Part shown: in pieces, positions 7,150 to 17,410 of the stretch | How the letters are laid out: every line of letters begins with the position of its first letter | Position numbering within the stretch: position 1 is the first letter of the stretch | NCBI GenBank assembly: GCA_964567745.1 | Contig: CAZMNY010000019.1 | Span: 1-64,000 of the forward strand | Direction of reading: 5' to 3' | Length of the DNA stretch: 64,000 nt | Origin: CAZMNY01 sp964567745 | GTDB taxonomy: Bacteria; Planctomycetota; Planctomycetia; Pirellulales; Pirellulaceae | Notes under the pieces: generated by a model | Database searches by the model: none | What the model saw: the letters and a program-made list of their open reading frames with translations, nothing else | What the model was told of the DNA's origin: nothing | Translations under genes and position numbers: made by a program

Positions 7150-10100
7150 ATGAAGTTTTTCGAACATCGCTTCATTGTCATCTTGCTCGTCGTTGGCCTC
7201 GTCAATTCCGTTTCGCCGGTCGATGCAGACGAGCCATCGAGTAGGGATCAAGCCAAGTCGGAGAAGCTTAGCTCCGAGCAATTGGAGTTCTTCGAAGCGA
7301 AGATCCGCCCAGTGCTAGTCAAGCATTGTTATGAGTGTCATTCGTCGTCGAGTCAGCCGGCGAAGGGCGGGTTGTCGTTGGAGACGCGCGAGGCCATGCG
7401 GCGCGGCGGCGACTCGGGACCGGCTGTGGCGCCTGGCGAGCTCGACGAGAGTCTGATCATCAGCGCGATTCGCTATGACGACTTCGAGATGCCTCCCAAA
7501 GGCAAACTCGCCGGTTCGGTCATCAAGGACTTTGAGCGGTGGGTTGAGATGGGTGCCCCAGACCCTCGCGTTGGAGAACCTGTTGTCGCTGCGGCTGAGT
7601 CGATCGACTACGAGGCTGCGGCGAAGTTTTGGGCTTTTCAATCGCCCAGAAAGTCGACGCCGCCCGTGACGCAGAATGTCACTTGGGCGCGAAATGAGAT
7701 CGACCAATTCGTTTTGGCTCGTCTCGAATCCAACGGGATTGCCCCGTCACGGCCCGCATCGAAGAGGGCGCTGATTCGCCGCGCCTATTTCGGAGTGATC
7801 GGTTTGCCGCCGACACCGGAAGAAGTCGAGGCGTTTGTGAAGGACGAATCGGACGATGCGTATCGCAAAGTCGTGGAACGCCTGCTCCAATCAAAACACT
7901 ACGGTGAGCGTTGGGGCCGCCACTGGCTCGATGTCGCTCGCTACGGCGAAGATCAAGCACACACCTTTAAAGCTCGACGCTATCCGCTCGGCTATCGCTA
8001 CCGCGACTGGGTCGTGCAGTCGCTCAACGACGATTTGCCGTACAACAAGTTTCTCACCTATCAAATTGCCGCCGACCTGGTCGACGAACCGGATCAGCAC
8101 AAACGCTTACCTGCCTTGGGTGTGTTCGCGCTTGGTCCCGTCTATTACCAGGACAATGGTGAGAAGGCGAAAGCGTTGGCGGACGAATGGGATGATCGCG
8201 TCGACACGTTGATGCGCGGCGTGCTCGGTTTGACGGCCGCTTGTGCTCGCTGCCATGACCACAAGTACGACCCGATTTCGATGGAGGACTACTACGGTTT
8301 GGCGGGGATCTTCGCGTCGTCGCAGTACCAGGAACGCCCGATCGTCTCGGCGGAGATTCTAGGGCAGAAGTCGTCAGCCGAATCGGCGATGAAGCAGCAC
8401 GAGCTGGCTGTGAATCAATTCCTCAACCTACAAGCCAAGTCGATTCGACCGAATCTTGTCGACCAAATCCCCAGCTACTTCGTTGCCGCCTGGAAGCTCG
8501 ACAGAAAGCTCGGCGAAGAGACAAACAAGAAGAAGGTCGCGAAACTCGTGGCTCAAGTCGCCAAACAGGAGAACGTGTCTATCACTCTGCTCAAGCGCTG
8601 GCGCGACTACCTTTACGAGAAACCGAAGGCCGACCGACCTCGCCCGCACCTGCAAGCATGGCGCGACTTTCTCAGCAAACAAGCGGATCAGCCGGACGAG
8701 AAAGCGGCGGCTGCCGTCGAACAATTCGGATTGGCGTTACAGAAACGGATTCGATCACTGGAGCCGCGAAGGGCAACATTGCTTAGGCAATTCGGCACCG
8801 ATGTGGCGTTCCTCAAACGCGAAGATCGCGCCAAGATCGAACCGGGCCAGGTGCCGTTGGGGAACTTGTTTGACGACGGCAAGCAGACGCCTCTCGCTTC
8901 GGCGCTCGCTTCGGACAAACGCTACGCGTCTGCGGACTCGAACGACCTTGGCGTGCAGCGCGTTTCTCAAGGTTGGGGTGACAGGGTGGAAATTGCGCCA
9001 GGCGTCCGTTTCGATTTCCGCAAAGTCGGCTCCGACAAGTCCCGCCATGGTTCGATCGTCAACGACGGTTGGGGAGGCGGTCCGCTAAGCACGCGCGGTA
9101 GTTCGAAGTTAGCCAAAACAAGACGGATGGGCAGGGCGGCTGAGCAGGGTATTGGCATGCACGCCAACGCGCTGATTACGTTCGACTTGGATGAGATTCG
9201 ACAGGCCGGTCTGATGGGGCGCGATCAACGGTTTGTGTTTCGTGTCGATCGCGCGGGATTGAACGACGACGTTCGCGGCTCGGATTCGCCGAGCGCCTAC
9301 GTCGTCGCCATCGTGTCTCGGCCGCATCGGCGTGAAAACGAGTACGACGCCATTCTCTCTGCCTACGTTAATGGCGTTGAGGTCACCGTCGATGAAAACG
9401 ATCGAGTCTACTATTTCGGCGGCGAGCTGCCCAAGCCGGTAAAAGCGGACGGAAAGTTTACTGAATTCTCGATACCGGTTTCCGCAGACGCGAAGTTCTT
9501 AACCCTTGTGACCACGGGCGCCGCCGACGGAAAAGACGGGAACACGATCAACTCTGACCACACCGTGTTCTCTGGAGCTCGATTGGAATTGGATCCGCTG
9601 CCTAAGACAACGCCGACCGAGCAGGTCGCCGACGAGTCTGGCGCCGATCCCAAAGACCGAGACGTCGCGATTCTTCTCTCTGAGTTCTTCCACGACACAG
9701 GCTTGCTAAGCGTGCCCGGACCTGAAGCGGAACCATGGCTCGGCGAAGAAGCGCAATCGGCGCTGGCTGAATTGCGGAAAAAGTACGAGGCGCAGAAGAA
9801 AGCTTTTGCAGCGATCGAAGTCGCCAAAGCTCATGCGTTAACAGACGGTGCCGGCGCAGATTTGCGAATCTATTTGCAGGGCGACCCGACGAAGCTCGGT
9901 AAAGTTGCCAAGCGAAGTTTCCCAGCGATATTTAGTTCCGGAAAACGGCTGGCGTACGAACCGAAGGGGAGCGGTCGATTGGAATTGGCTAAGTCGATCA
10001 CCGATCCCAAAAACCCGCTGACGGCACGCGTGATTGTCAATCGAATCTGGCAGGGCCATTTCGGACATGGGCTGGTTCGAACTGCATCGAATTTCGGAAG

Positions 10101-10788
10101 CCTTGGCGAGCGGCCGAGTCATCCGGAGCTGCTTGACTACCTGGCGCTGAAACTCATTGCATCGGGTTGGTCGATGAAAGCAATACACCGAGAGATATTG
10201 CTTTCGACGACGTATCGGCAAAGCGCAGAGCACCGAGAGGAACTGTCGACAAAAGATCCGGAGAATCGACTTCTATGGCGCATGAATCGCCGTCGGCTTG
10301 AAGTTGAACCGTGGCGGGACGCGATGCTCGCGGTAACGGGGCAGCTCGACACACAATTCGGCGGACCGTCGAGCGATCTGAATAAGTCCGACAACCGTCG
10401 GCGAACGTTGTACGGCTTCGTCAGCCGCCATCAGCTGAATGAACTGCTCCGGCTTTTTGATTTTCCCGACCCCAACATCACAAGCGACAAGCGGCCGGTT
10501 ACCACCGTGCCCTTGCAGCAGCTGTTCGTTTTGAACAGCGATTTCATGATTCGTCGGGCAAAATCGCTCAGCGAACGTTTAAATCGCGAGGGTCAGGACG
10601 ATCGCGAGCGAATTGGCCGAGCGTTCGAATTGCTTTACAGTCGGCGGGCGTCCGATGACGAGATTCAATCTGGCTTGAGTTTTTTGAGTTCGGCGGCAGA
10701 GTCGAAACAAGATGGCGACAGCCTCGACGGTTGGCAACAATACGCGCTAGTCCTACTCGGCTCAAACGAATTCGCTTTTATCGACTAG
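7150..10788 (+). CDS. PSCyt1/DUF1549/DUF1553 planctomycete cytochrome-type protein
   Basis: 1212 residues with an N-terminal signal peptide (about 1-27). A haem-type CxxCH is at C60-x-x-C63-H64 in the PSCyt1 domain, followed by the EMPPKGKL segment. DUF1549 (PSCyt2) covers about 175-385 with YGERWGRHWLDVARYGEDQA and a second CxxCH in CARCHDHKYDPI. A coiled region and a carbohydrate-binding-like beta module (about 600-820) come next. The DUF1553 (PSD1) domain occupies about 930-1190 with NPLTARVIVNRIWQGHFG. It is longer than the other copy at 13832 because of the inserted central module. These proteins are thought to be exported c-type cytochromes; substrate and redox partner are unknown. The Tat-exported DUF1501 partner starts 64 bases downstream. 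Confidence 0.92.
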   Translation: MKFFEHRFIVILLVVGLVNSVSPVDADEPSSRDQAKSEKLSSEQLEFFEAKIRPVLVKHCYECHSSSSQPAKGGLSLETREAMRRGGDSGPAVAPGELDESLIISAIRYDDFEMPPKGKLAGSVIKDFERWVEMGAPDPRVGEPVVAAAESIDYEAAAKFWAFQSPRKSTPPVTQNVTWARNEIDQFVLARLESNGIAPSRPASKRALIRRAYFGVIGLPPTPEEVEAFVKDESDDAYRKVVERLLQSKHYGERWGRHWLDVARYGEDQAHTFKARRYPLGYRYRDWVVQSLNDDLPYNKFLTYQIAADLVDEPDQHKRLPALGVFALGPVYYQDNGEKAKALADEWDDRVDTLMRGVLGLTAACARCHDHKYDPISMEDYYGLAGIFASSQYQERPIVSAEILGQKSSAESAMKQHELAVNQFLNLQAKSIRPNLVDQIPSYFVAAWKLDRKLGEETNKKKVAKLVAQVAKQENVSITLLKRWRDYLYEKPKADRPRPHLQAWRDFLSKQADQPDEKAAAAVEQFGLALQKRIRSLEPRRATLLRQFGTDVAFLKREDRAKIEPGQVPLGNLFDDGKQTPLASALASDKRYASADSNDLGVQRVSQGWGDRVEIAPGVRFDFRKVGSDKSRHGSIVNDGWGGGPLSTRGSSKLAKTRRMGRAAEQGIGMHANALITFDLDEIRQAGLMGRDQRFVFRVDRAGLNDDVRGSDSPSAYVVAIVSRPHRRENEYDAILSAYVNGVEVTVDENDRVYYFGGELPKPVKADGKFTEFSIPVSADAKFLTLVTTGAADGKDGNTINSDHTVFSGARLELDPLPKTTPTEQVADESGADPKDRDVAILLSEFFHDTGLLSVPGPEAEPWLGEEAQSALAELRKKYEAQKKAFAAIEVAKAHALTDGAGADLRIYLQGDPTKLGKVAKRSFPAIFSSGKRLAYEPKGSGRLELAKSITDPKNPLTARVIVNRIWQGHFGHGLVRTASNFGSLGERPSHPELLDYLALKLIASGWSMKAIHREILLSTTYRQSAEHREELSTKDPENRLLWRMNRRRLEVEPWRDAMLAVTGQLDTQFGGPSSDLNKSDNRRRTLYGFVSRHQLNELLRLFDFPDPNITSDKRPVTTVPLQQLFVLNSDFMIRRAKSLSERLNREGQDDRERIGRAFELLYSRRASDDEIQSGLSFLSSAAESKQDGDSLDGWQQYALVLLGSNEFAFID

Positions 10789-10852
10789 ACGATTTGTAGA
10801 GCCGCCAAGTTGGCTACAACGGATGATGGCAAGCGATCAAACAGGTGATGCG

Positions 10853-12226
10853 ATGAGAAAGATGACCAACACAAGACGCTCCATTTCGCGACGGGCGATG
10901 TTGGCGAGCAGCGGTGCAGGGTTTGGGCTGTTGGGCGCATCGTCCTTGTTAGCCGATGAGCCGCAGCTCGCAGCGAGTTCGAAAAATCCTCTGGCGCCAA
11001 GACAGGGACATTTTCAACCCAAAGCCAAACGTGTGATATTCCTGTTCATGAACGGCGGGCCTTCGCACGTCGACACCTTCGATCCCAAGCCGGAGTTGGC
11101 AAAGCAAGAGGGCAAGCCAGGACCCGGCGGCAAGTATATGCCGTCGCCGTTCAAGTTTCGGCCGCAAGGACAAAGCGGAACTCCGGTCAGCGAGTTGTTT
11201 CCTCACCTCAGTCGCTGCATGGACGAAATCTGCGTGATCAGATCGATGTACACATCGACGCCTAATCACGAGCCTGGCCTGTTCATGATGAACTCGGGAA
11301 TCCAGCAACCGACTCGACCCGCACTCGGCTCCTGGCTAACCTACGGATTGGGAAGCGACAATCAAAACCTGCCCGGCTTCGTTGTTCTCTGTCCCGGCAA
11401 ACCGGTGGTCGGACCCGCGCTCTGGTCGAACAGTTTTCTGCCCGGCATCTACCAGGGCACCCACATCAATAATTCGAAGATCGATCCGAAGCGAGTCATT
11501 CGGCACTTGACCAATTCGAATTTGTCGATCGAAACGCAGCGTCGAGTCTTGGACATGCTTCAAGAGCAGAATCGCCGGCACCTCGCCAATCGCACTCGAG
11601 ACGCAGCACTGGAAGCTCGAATCGAGTCGCTTGAGATGGCCTACCGAATGCAGTTCGAGGCACAAGAGGCTTTTGATATCAGTCGCGAGAGCTCAGCGAC
11701 ACGCAGCGCCTATGGCACTGGTCAATTTGCCGACGGTTGCTTAACTGCGAGACGTCTTGTTGAACGCGGAGTGAGAATGGTGCAGGTGTTTTACGGCAGC
11801 GGTCAGCCGTGGGACGCGCACGGCAACATCATGGATCACAAACGAGACGCCCTAAAGAGCGACCAACCGATTGCGGCCCTGATTGAGGATCTCAAATCGC
11901 GCGGCATGCTCGATGAGACGCTGATCATTTGGGGCGGCGAGTTCGGCCGTACGCCGACAGCTCAAGGCGCCAAAGGTCGTAACCACCACGCGACTGGGTT
12001 CTCGATGTGGCTCGCTGGCGGCGGCGTGCGAGGCGGCATGATTCACGGTGCCACGGACGAGCTTGGCGTGAAGGCCGTGGAAGATCGAATGAGCGTTCAC
12101 GATTTGCACGCGACGATTTTGCACCTGCTCGGCATCGATCACAAGCGGCTGACGTTTCGCTATTCGGGAAGGGACTATCGGTTGACTGATGTCCACGGTG
12201 AAATCGCCCACAAGATCATCGTGTAG
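10853..12226 (+). CDS. DUF1501 family protein, Tat-exported
   Basis: 457 residues from ATG 10853; an in-frame ATG at 10823 would add ten residues. I prefer 10853 because the twin-arginine region (NTRRSISRRAML) then sits at the N-terminus. Signature segments of the family, which resembles the alkaline phosphatase/sulfatase superfamily, are FLFMNGGPSHVDTFDPKPEL near the start, the central ETLIIWGGEFGRTP, then a HHATGFSMWLAGGG stretch and the C-terminal HDLHATILHLLGIDHKRLT. It follows the PSCyt gene at 7150 and is almost certainly co-transcribed. The activity is not established. Confidence 0.93.
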   Translation: MRKMTNTRRSISRRAMLASSGAGFGLLGASSLLADEPQLAASSKNPLAPRQGHFQPKAKRVIFLFMNGGPSHVDTFDPKPELAKQEGKPGPGGKYMPSPFKFRPQGQSGTPVSELFPHLSRCMDEICVIRSMYTSTPNHEPGLFMMNSGIQQPTRPALGSWLTYGLGSDNQNLPGFVVLCPGKPVVGPALWSNSFLPGIYQGTHINNSKIDPKRVIRHLTNSNLSIETQRRVLDMLQEQNRRHLANRTRDAALEARIESLEMAYRMQFEAQEAFDISRESSATRSAYGTGQFADGCLTARRLVERGVRMVQVFYGSGQPWDAHGNIMDHKRDALKSDQPIAALIEDLKSRGMLDETLIIWGGEFGRTPTAQGAKGRNHHATGFSMWLAGGGVRGGMIHGATDELGVKAVEDRMSVHDLHATILHLLGIDHKRLTFRYSGRDYRLTDVHGEIAHKIIV

Positions 12227-12275
12227 CCTTTGCTAACGTGTGTAGGCCCCAGGGGATTTTCGAGACGGTGGTGGG

Positions 12276-13799
12276 CTACGCCAATAGGTCGTGAAGCACA
12301 TGTCCGTGGACGTCGGTGAGTCGGAAATCACGACCTTGGTAGCGGTGCGTTAGCCGCTTGTGGTCGATGCCGAGCAGGTGCAGGATCGTTGCGTTGAGGT
12401 CGTGAATGTGCATGGCGCCCGGAGTGTAACTGTCGGGGCTTGGCTTCGGTCGAATCGGATTGCCATCGGCATCGGCAATGTTGTAGCCATAGTCATCGGA
12501 CTGCCCATAGGTGATGCCAGGTTTCACGCCGCCGCCCGCCATCCAGACGGTGAAGCAACGGGGGTGATGGTCTCGCCCGTAGTTCTCTTTCTTCAACGCG
12601 CCTTGGCAGTACGCCGTGCGACCAAACTCGCCACCCCAAACAACCAGCGTGTCGTCGAGCATGCCAAGTCGTTTGAGATCGGCGATCAGTGCTGCGGAAC
12701 CTTGATCGACGTCTTTGCATTGCGATTCGTGTTCGCGAGGAAGATTGCCATGGGCGTCCCAGCCTCGGTGAAAAATCTGAATGTTGCGAACGCCTCTTTC
12801 CGCAAGTCGTCGCGCATTTAAGCAGCAGGCGGCAAACGTGCCCGGCTTGCGAGCCTCCTCGCCGTACAGCTTGAATGTCTCGTCCGACTCTTGCGAGAGG
12901 TCCATCAGTTCGGGCACCGAGGCCTGCATGCGATAGGCCATCTCATGTTGTTTGATCCGAGCCAACACTTCCGGGTCGGCGAATCGCTTGTGCTGTTCGG
13001 CGTTGAGGGCCGCGAGGGCGTCGAGTTGAATGCGGCGGTCTTTGCGACTGACTCCGGCCGGGTTGCTTAGGTAGAGCACCGGGTCGCCTTGGCTGCGCAG
13101 CAGAATTCCCTGATGGTCTGAAGGCAGAAAGCCTGTTCCCCAGAGTCGGCTGAAGAGACTCTGCTCGGCGAAGCTGGTCTTGGCATGCATCACGACATAG
13201 TTCGGCAGGTTTTCGTTCATACTTCCCAGGCCGTAGCTGAGCCACGCGCCCAAGCTAGGGCGACCGGGGATCTGGCTGCCGGTTTGAATGAACGTGATCG
13301 CCGGATCGTGATTGATCGCTTCGGTGTACGTGCTGTGAACGACACACAATTCTTTGGCAACCTTGGCGGTGTGCGGGAGTAACTCGCTGACCCAAACGCC
13401 GCGGTCGTTGTTGTCTTGTTTGCTGAACTTGTATTTGCTTGGGCAGACTGGCAGCGTCTTCTGCCGCGATGTCATGCCGGTAATGCGTTGTCCATCGCGC
13501 ACATGTTCAGGCAGCGGTTTGCCGAACATCTCTTTCATCTTCGGTTTGTAGTCCCAAAGATCGTGGTGGCTCGGCCCGCCGCTCATGAACAAATAGATGA
13601 CGCGTTTCGCCTTGGCCGCATGATGCAGGCCGCCGCCAGCTGCTTCCCCTTTCGCTTGTTCTGCGCGTAGCAAACCGTCGTGCGAATTCGGCCCGAGCAG
13701 GTTGGCAAGGGCTGCCGTTCCCAAGCCGAGTGCAGAGCGGCCGAACAGCTGCCGGCGCGTCATGTTGAGGTCGTATTCACGCAGGGGGTTAAACGTCAT
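12276..13799 (-). CDS. DUF1501 family protein, Tat-exported (second copy)
   Basis: 507 residues. Twin-arginine signal TRRQLFGRSALGLG at about 14-27. The family segments are all present: YLFMSGGPSHHDLWDYKP, DDTLVVWGGEFGRT, GRDHHPRCFTVWMAGGG and HDLNATILHLLGIDHKRLTH. It is transcribed convergently to the DUF1501 gene ending at 12226, with only 49 bases between the stops, and lies 32 bases after its PSCyt partner (13832-16273, same strand). It also has a longer loop (YNIADADGNPIRPKPSPDSY) before the final motif. Confidence 0.93.
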   Translation of the reverse strand: MTFNPLREYDLNMTRRQLFGRSALGLGTAALANLLGPNSHDGLLRAEQAKGEAAGGGLHHAAKAKRVIYLFMSGGPSHHDLWDYKPKMKEMFGKPLPEHVRDGQRITGMTSRQKTLPVCPSKYKFSKQDNNDRGVWVSELLPHTAKVAKELCVVHSTYTEAINHDPAITFIQTGSQIPGRPSLGAWLSYGLGSMNENLPNYVVMHAKTSFAEQSLFSRLWGTGFLPSDHQGILLRSQGDPVLYLSNPAGVSRKDRRIQLDALAALNAEQHKRFADPEVLARIKQHEMAYRMQASVPELMDLSQESDETFKLYGEEARKPGTFAACCLNARRLAERGVRNIQIFHRGWDAHGNLPREHESQCKDVDQGSAALIADLKRLGMLDDTLVVWGGEFGRTAYCQGALKKENYGRDHHPRCFTVWMAGGGVKPGITYGQSDDYGYNIADADGNPIRPKPSPDSYTPGAMHIHDLNATILHLLGIDHKRLTHRYQGRDFRLTDVHGHVLHDLLA

Positions 13800-13831
13800 T
13801 GCGTATCTCTCTTGGATTCATCATTACGAGC

Positions 13832-16273
13832 TCAATACAACACAATCGCGGCGTCGCTAGCCAGTACGGTTGTCGCGACCTGGGACCACGCGGCCAGCTG
13901 AGCTGCATCGAAATTCTTGTCTCTTGGCGCGTCGCCCGTGGCGAGCAGCTCGAGCGCATCTTCTCGTCGACTCTCGAAGCGTTGCTTCATCGCCGCAAGC
14001 AAATGCAAGCAAGCAGCCGACTCCGTCTTGGTCGGCTTACGGGACGCCAGCAATTGGAAAAGCAAATTCAATCGTTCTCTATCGCTGTCCTTCGCCCGCA
14101 TCAATCGTTCCGCCAGCACGCGGGACATCTCGATGCGTTGTGTCTCGTTCAAAAGACCCAGCGACTGCAAAGATGTGTTCGTTCGCGAGCGGCGTACGCA
14201 ACTCGACTCGCGGCTCGGCGCGTCGAAGAGCGTCATCATTGGATGCGGGCTGGTCCGTTTCCAGTAGACGTAAAGACTGCGGCGATACAGTTTCTCTCCC
14301 GTATCCTGGACGTACTTCTTTGTGTTGCTCGCCGGATGCATAAGTGCGGACCAGAGACCTGCGGGTTGATATGGCTTCACGCCTTCGCCACCCATCTGTT
14401 CGTCGAGCAGTCCGCTAGCCCACAATCCGATGTCGCGCAATACCTCGGCATCCAAGCGGTGGCTGGGGCCTCGAGCGAGAAGTCGGTTTTTCGGATCGTC
14501 GACGCCTTCGCGCTGAGCCGAGCTTTGCCGAAACGTCTCGCTGTTGACGATTAGTCGTAACATGTGTTTGAGGTCCCAGCCGCATTCATGTAGTTCGACA
14601 GCGAGCCAATCGAGCAGCTGCGGGTGAGTTGGCTGTTGACCCTGCAGGCCGAAGTCTTCCGGGGTGCGAACGAGTCCGTTTCCAAACGCCCTCTGCCAAG
14701 TTCGATTGACGAGAACTCTGGCCACAAGAGGGTGCTCGGGCGAGACGAGCCACTTGGCTAGACCGAGCCTGTTCCTCGGTGCGCCTTCGGGGAAATCACC
14801 CATGACTTGAAACACGTCGGGCTCGAGGGGATCGCCGACAGGCAAATTGTATTCGCCGCGGCTCAGCAAGAAAGTCTCTCGCGGTTTCGGCAACTCGCGT
14901 GAGACAAGTGATGTTGTGAATCGCTCTTCAATGCCGGAGATTCGCATCGCAATCAGCGACGCCCGTTTGTGCAGATCGGAATCTTGAAACGCGCCGTTGC
15001 TATCGGCCAGCATCGAGAGGCGGACCTTTTCGTCCGCGTCTCGCCAGCGTTCGACCTCGCTCTTGTCGAGCTTCTTCGCGCCAGCCAGGTACTTGGTCGC
15101 GTCGGCGAGAAGCTGTTGTCGGCGTTCTTTCCACAATCGCCATTCTCGCCAATCTTGAATGTTGGCGGGCGCTTTGACGACAGGGCCGTACTCGTACTTG
15201 TTGCCGTCCATTGAATGTTCGGCTGTGCTGTTGAAGAACGCCAGCAGACGGTAGTACTCGGTTTGCGGGATGGGATCGTATTTGTGGGTGTGACAACGAG
15301 CGCACGTTAGCGACATGCCCAGGAAGACGGTGCCCAACGTCTCGACACGATCGAAATTGTTTTTGGCTTGAAACTCCTTTGCAATGGCGCCGCCCTCGGC
15401 GGTGGTCGGGTTCATTCGCACATAGCCCGTCGCAACCAGCTGTTCCAAGGTCGGATTTGGAAGCAGATCGCCGGCGAGCTGCCAGGTGATGAACTCGTTC
15501 AAGGGCTGGTTCTCATTCAACGCTTGAACGACCCAATCACGGTAAGGAAAAATCCCGCGTCGGTTGTCCAAGTGCAGGCCGTGCGTGTCTCCGTACCTCA
15601 CGGCATCCAACCAGTACCTCGCTTGGTGCTCGCCATATCGCGGGCTCTCGAGCAGCTCGTCGACCAGCCGCTGGTAGGCGTCGGGACGTTTGTCGACAAG
15701 GAATGACGCCAACTGTTTCGGTTCAGGCGGCAGTCCGGTCAGCACCAGAGCGACACGGCGAGCCAGCGTCGCCCGGTCCGCCGCAGCGGCCAACTCGAGT
15801 CGCGTGGTTTGGAGCTTGGCTCGAACAAATCCGTCAATCGCCGATTTGGACCGAACCTTCTTGGGCGGGCGAGACTTCGTCGGGCGGATAAAGGCCCAAT
15901 GCTGTGCGTAGTTTCCGCCTTGCCGCACCCACTGACTCAGAATCTCTCGCTCGCGCTTCGTCAGTTGCTTCTCCGCGTCTTCGGGCGGCATCGGATTGTC
16001 CGACGAGTTGATGCGAACAAGAAGCTCGCTCTTCTTCGGATCGTCGAAGTCGATCGCGCGTTTGCCGTCTCGCAGTTCGCCCGCGGCGGACGCCGAGTCG
16101 AGCCGCAGCCCCGACTCTTTTTCCTGACCATCCGGCCCGTGACAAACAAAGCACTTGTTGGACAGGACCGGCAGCACGTCGCGCGAAAAATCGACTTCAG
16201 AGTCGGCCGCCAAAGCCAATGTGCTTGTAAGCGTAAGCAAGGCGAATAGCGCGCCGGCGATGTGAATCTTCAT
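13832..16273 (-). CDS. PSCyt1/DUF1549/DUF1553 planctomycete cytochrome-type protein (second copy)
   Basis: 813 residues, the ordinary length for this architecture. Signal peptide about 1-22. CxxCH at C41-x-x-C44-H45 (KCFVCHGPDGQEKESG), then SDNPMPPEDAEKQLT. DUF1549 carries YGEHQARYWLDAVRYGDTHG and CARCHTHKYDPIPQTE; DUF1553 carries HPLVARVLVNRTWQRAFGNG and FRQSSAQREG. It lacks the extra carbohydrate-binding-like module of the 7150 copy. First gene of a two-gene operon with the DUF1501 gene at 12276. Expected to be an envelope cytochrome. Confidence 0.93.
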   Translation of the reverse strand: MKIHIAGALFALLTLTSTLALAADSEVDFSRDVLPVLSNKCFVCHGPDGQEKESGLRLDSASAAGELRDGKRAIDFDDPKKSELLVRINSSDNPMPPEDAEKQLTKREREILSQWVRQGGNYAQHWAFIRPTKSRPPKKVRSKSAIDGFVRAKLQTTRLELAAAADRATLARRVALVLTGLPPEPKQLASFLVDKRPDAYQRLVDELLESPRYGEHQARYWLDAVRYGDTHGLHLDNRRGIFPYRDWVVQALNENQPLNEFITWQLAGDLLPNPTLEQLVATGYVRMNPTTAEGGAIAKEFQAKNNFDRVETLGTVFLGMSLTCARCHTHKYDPIPQTEYYRLLAFFNSTAEHSMDGNKYEYGPVVKAPANIQDWREWRLWKERRQQLLADATKYLAGAKKLDKSEVERWRDADEKVRLSMLADSNGAFQDSDLHKRASLIAMRISGIEERFTTSLVSRELPKPRETFLLSRGEYNLPVGDPLEPDVFQVMGDFPEGAPRNRLGLAKWLVSPEHPLVARVLVNRTWQRAFGNGLVRTPEDFGLQGQQPTHPQLLDWLAVELHECGWDLKHMLRLIVNSETFRQSSAQREGVDDPKNRLLARGPSHRLDAEVLRDIGLWASGLLDEQMGGEGVKPYQPAGLWSALMHPASNTKKYVQDTGEKLYRRSLYVYWKRTSPHPMMTLFDAPSRESSCVRRSRTNTSLQSLGLLNETQRIEMSRVLAERLMRAKDSDRERLNLLFQLLASRKPTKTESAACLHLLAAMKQRFESRREDALELLATGDAPRDKNFDAAQLAAWSQVATTVLASDAAIVLY

Positions 16274-16504
16274 AGTTGTATTCCGTCTGTCGCGGTCGTG
16301 CTGATGGCAACGTTACCATATCGACGTTGGTCTCAGGCCCGCAGGTGGTTTCGCGAAGGCTGCAGCATAACTGCACCAACGGTCCGCTACAATTCTGACG
16401 AATGCAAAAGGGAGTCTGGCTATATCTTCTTCTCCCAAAGGTTCATCGTGGAAACCGGCGAAATCGATCGGGAGAAAACAATGGACCTCTTCCTAACTTG
16501 CTCG

Positions 16505-17101
16505 CTATTTTCCCTTCTTCTTATCTCGCTTCTTTTTGGAGCTCTTCGATTTGGCCTTTTGCTTACCACTGTCCAGTGGCATCACCATCGTCTCTGCGGC
16601 GACTTTTCGATTCTTGAGACGCATCACGCTTGTCTCCAGCGCCATCACACGTTCGCCCGGCGGCATCACTTTGGTTTCGGCCGCCTTGCTCCTGCTCCGG
16701 CTCTTTGAGTTTGACTTCGACCTCGACTTTGACTGTGACTTCGACTTTAGCCAATCGGCGATGGCTTTTGCCAACCGAGTGTTCAAGTTGTCTTCCTTTT
16801 CGCGAGCCTGTTGGATCGTCCTTTGAACTCGTTGTTTCGTCGAGTAACGCGTCTTGATTGTCTTCGATTTGGTCGCCAGGTCGGCGCGTTTTTTGGCTTG
16901 GTCTTTTTGGGCCTGCATGAGAGACCGCCTGACGGTTTCGCGAAGGGCATGTTCTTTCGCTTGGCGTTGGGCGATTGTCTTCGCGACTCGGTCCTTGGCC
17001 GAGTAGGTCTTCTTCTGAGAGATGGCAAGACTCTTCGTTTTCATGCTCTCATCTTGGGCTTCACTCGGCGGAACGGATATGAAGCTGACAGCCATGGTCA
17101 A
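16505..17101 (-). CDS. Secreted basic, helix-rich repeat protein, unknown function
   Basis: 198 residues if started at TTG 17101. Very Lys/Arg/Ser/Gln-rich, with long predicted helices (KTIAQRQAKEHALRETVRR, TIQQAREKEDNLNTRLAKAI), an SKS repeat tract, then a repeat of the form A-E-T-x-V-M-P, and a Lys-rich tail. The region before SEAQ is hydrophobic (ISLTLTMAVSFISVPPSEAQ in the extended frame), so a signal peptide is likely. The best ribosome site (AAGGAG at 17150-17155, seven bases before ATG 17142) serves an ATG that is one frame off, so a one-base error near 17110-17140 is likely and the true start may be 17142. I do not recognise the family. Confidence 0.6.
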   Translation of the reverse strand: MTMAVSFISVPPSEAQDESMKTKSLAISQKKTYSAKDRVAKTIAQRQAKEHALRETVRRSLMQAQKDQAKKRADLATKSKTIKTRYSTKQRVQRTIQQAREKEDNLNTRLAKAIADWLKSKSQSKSRSKSNSKSRSRSKAAETKVMPPGERVMALETSVMRLKNRKVAAETMVMPLDSGKQKAKSKSSKKKRDKKKGK

Positions 17102-17410
17102 AGTGAGCGAGATAGCGGTGGTCGCATGGCGGCGGCGTTCATGGCGAATCTCCTTGGGATTGCTTGGCTGTTGGGCCAGCAGGCGTCGAGAAGTGAGAGG
17201 CGACTGATCTGGCCGCGTCTCGTGGCTGCTTCAAAGAGAAAAGCAAACAGTGTGCCGAGCTCGCTGGCCGACGAAAAAGCTGCTGGTTCGTTGATGTTTT
17301 GGCGTGGCTGTGCGTCAAAACGGCCAACTCCCATCCACGCGGCGTTATCAAAACCGCAACAGTCGATTCTCATTCTGACGTCAAGTATGGTAGAGGACTC
17401 CGATGCGCGC

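Noticed and set aside
13799..14554. 251-codon plus-strand frame over the PSCyt gene
   Set aside because: Lies opposite the conserved DUF1553 domain; arises from GC-rich codon use.
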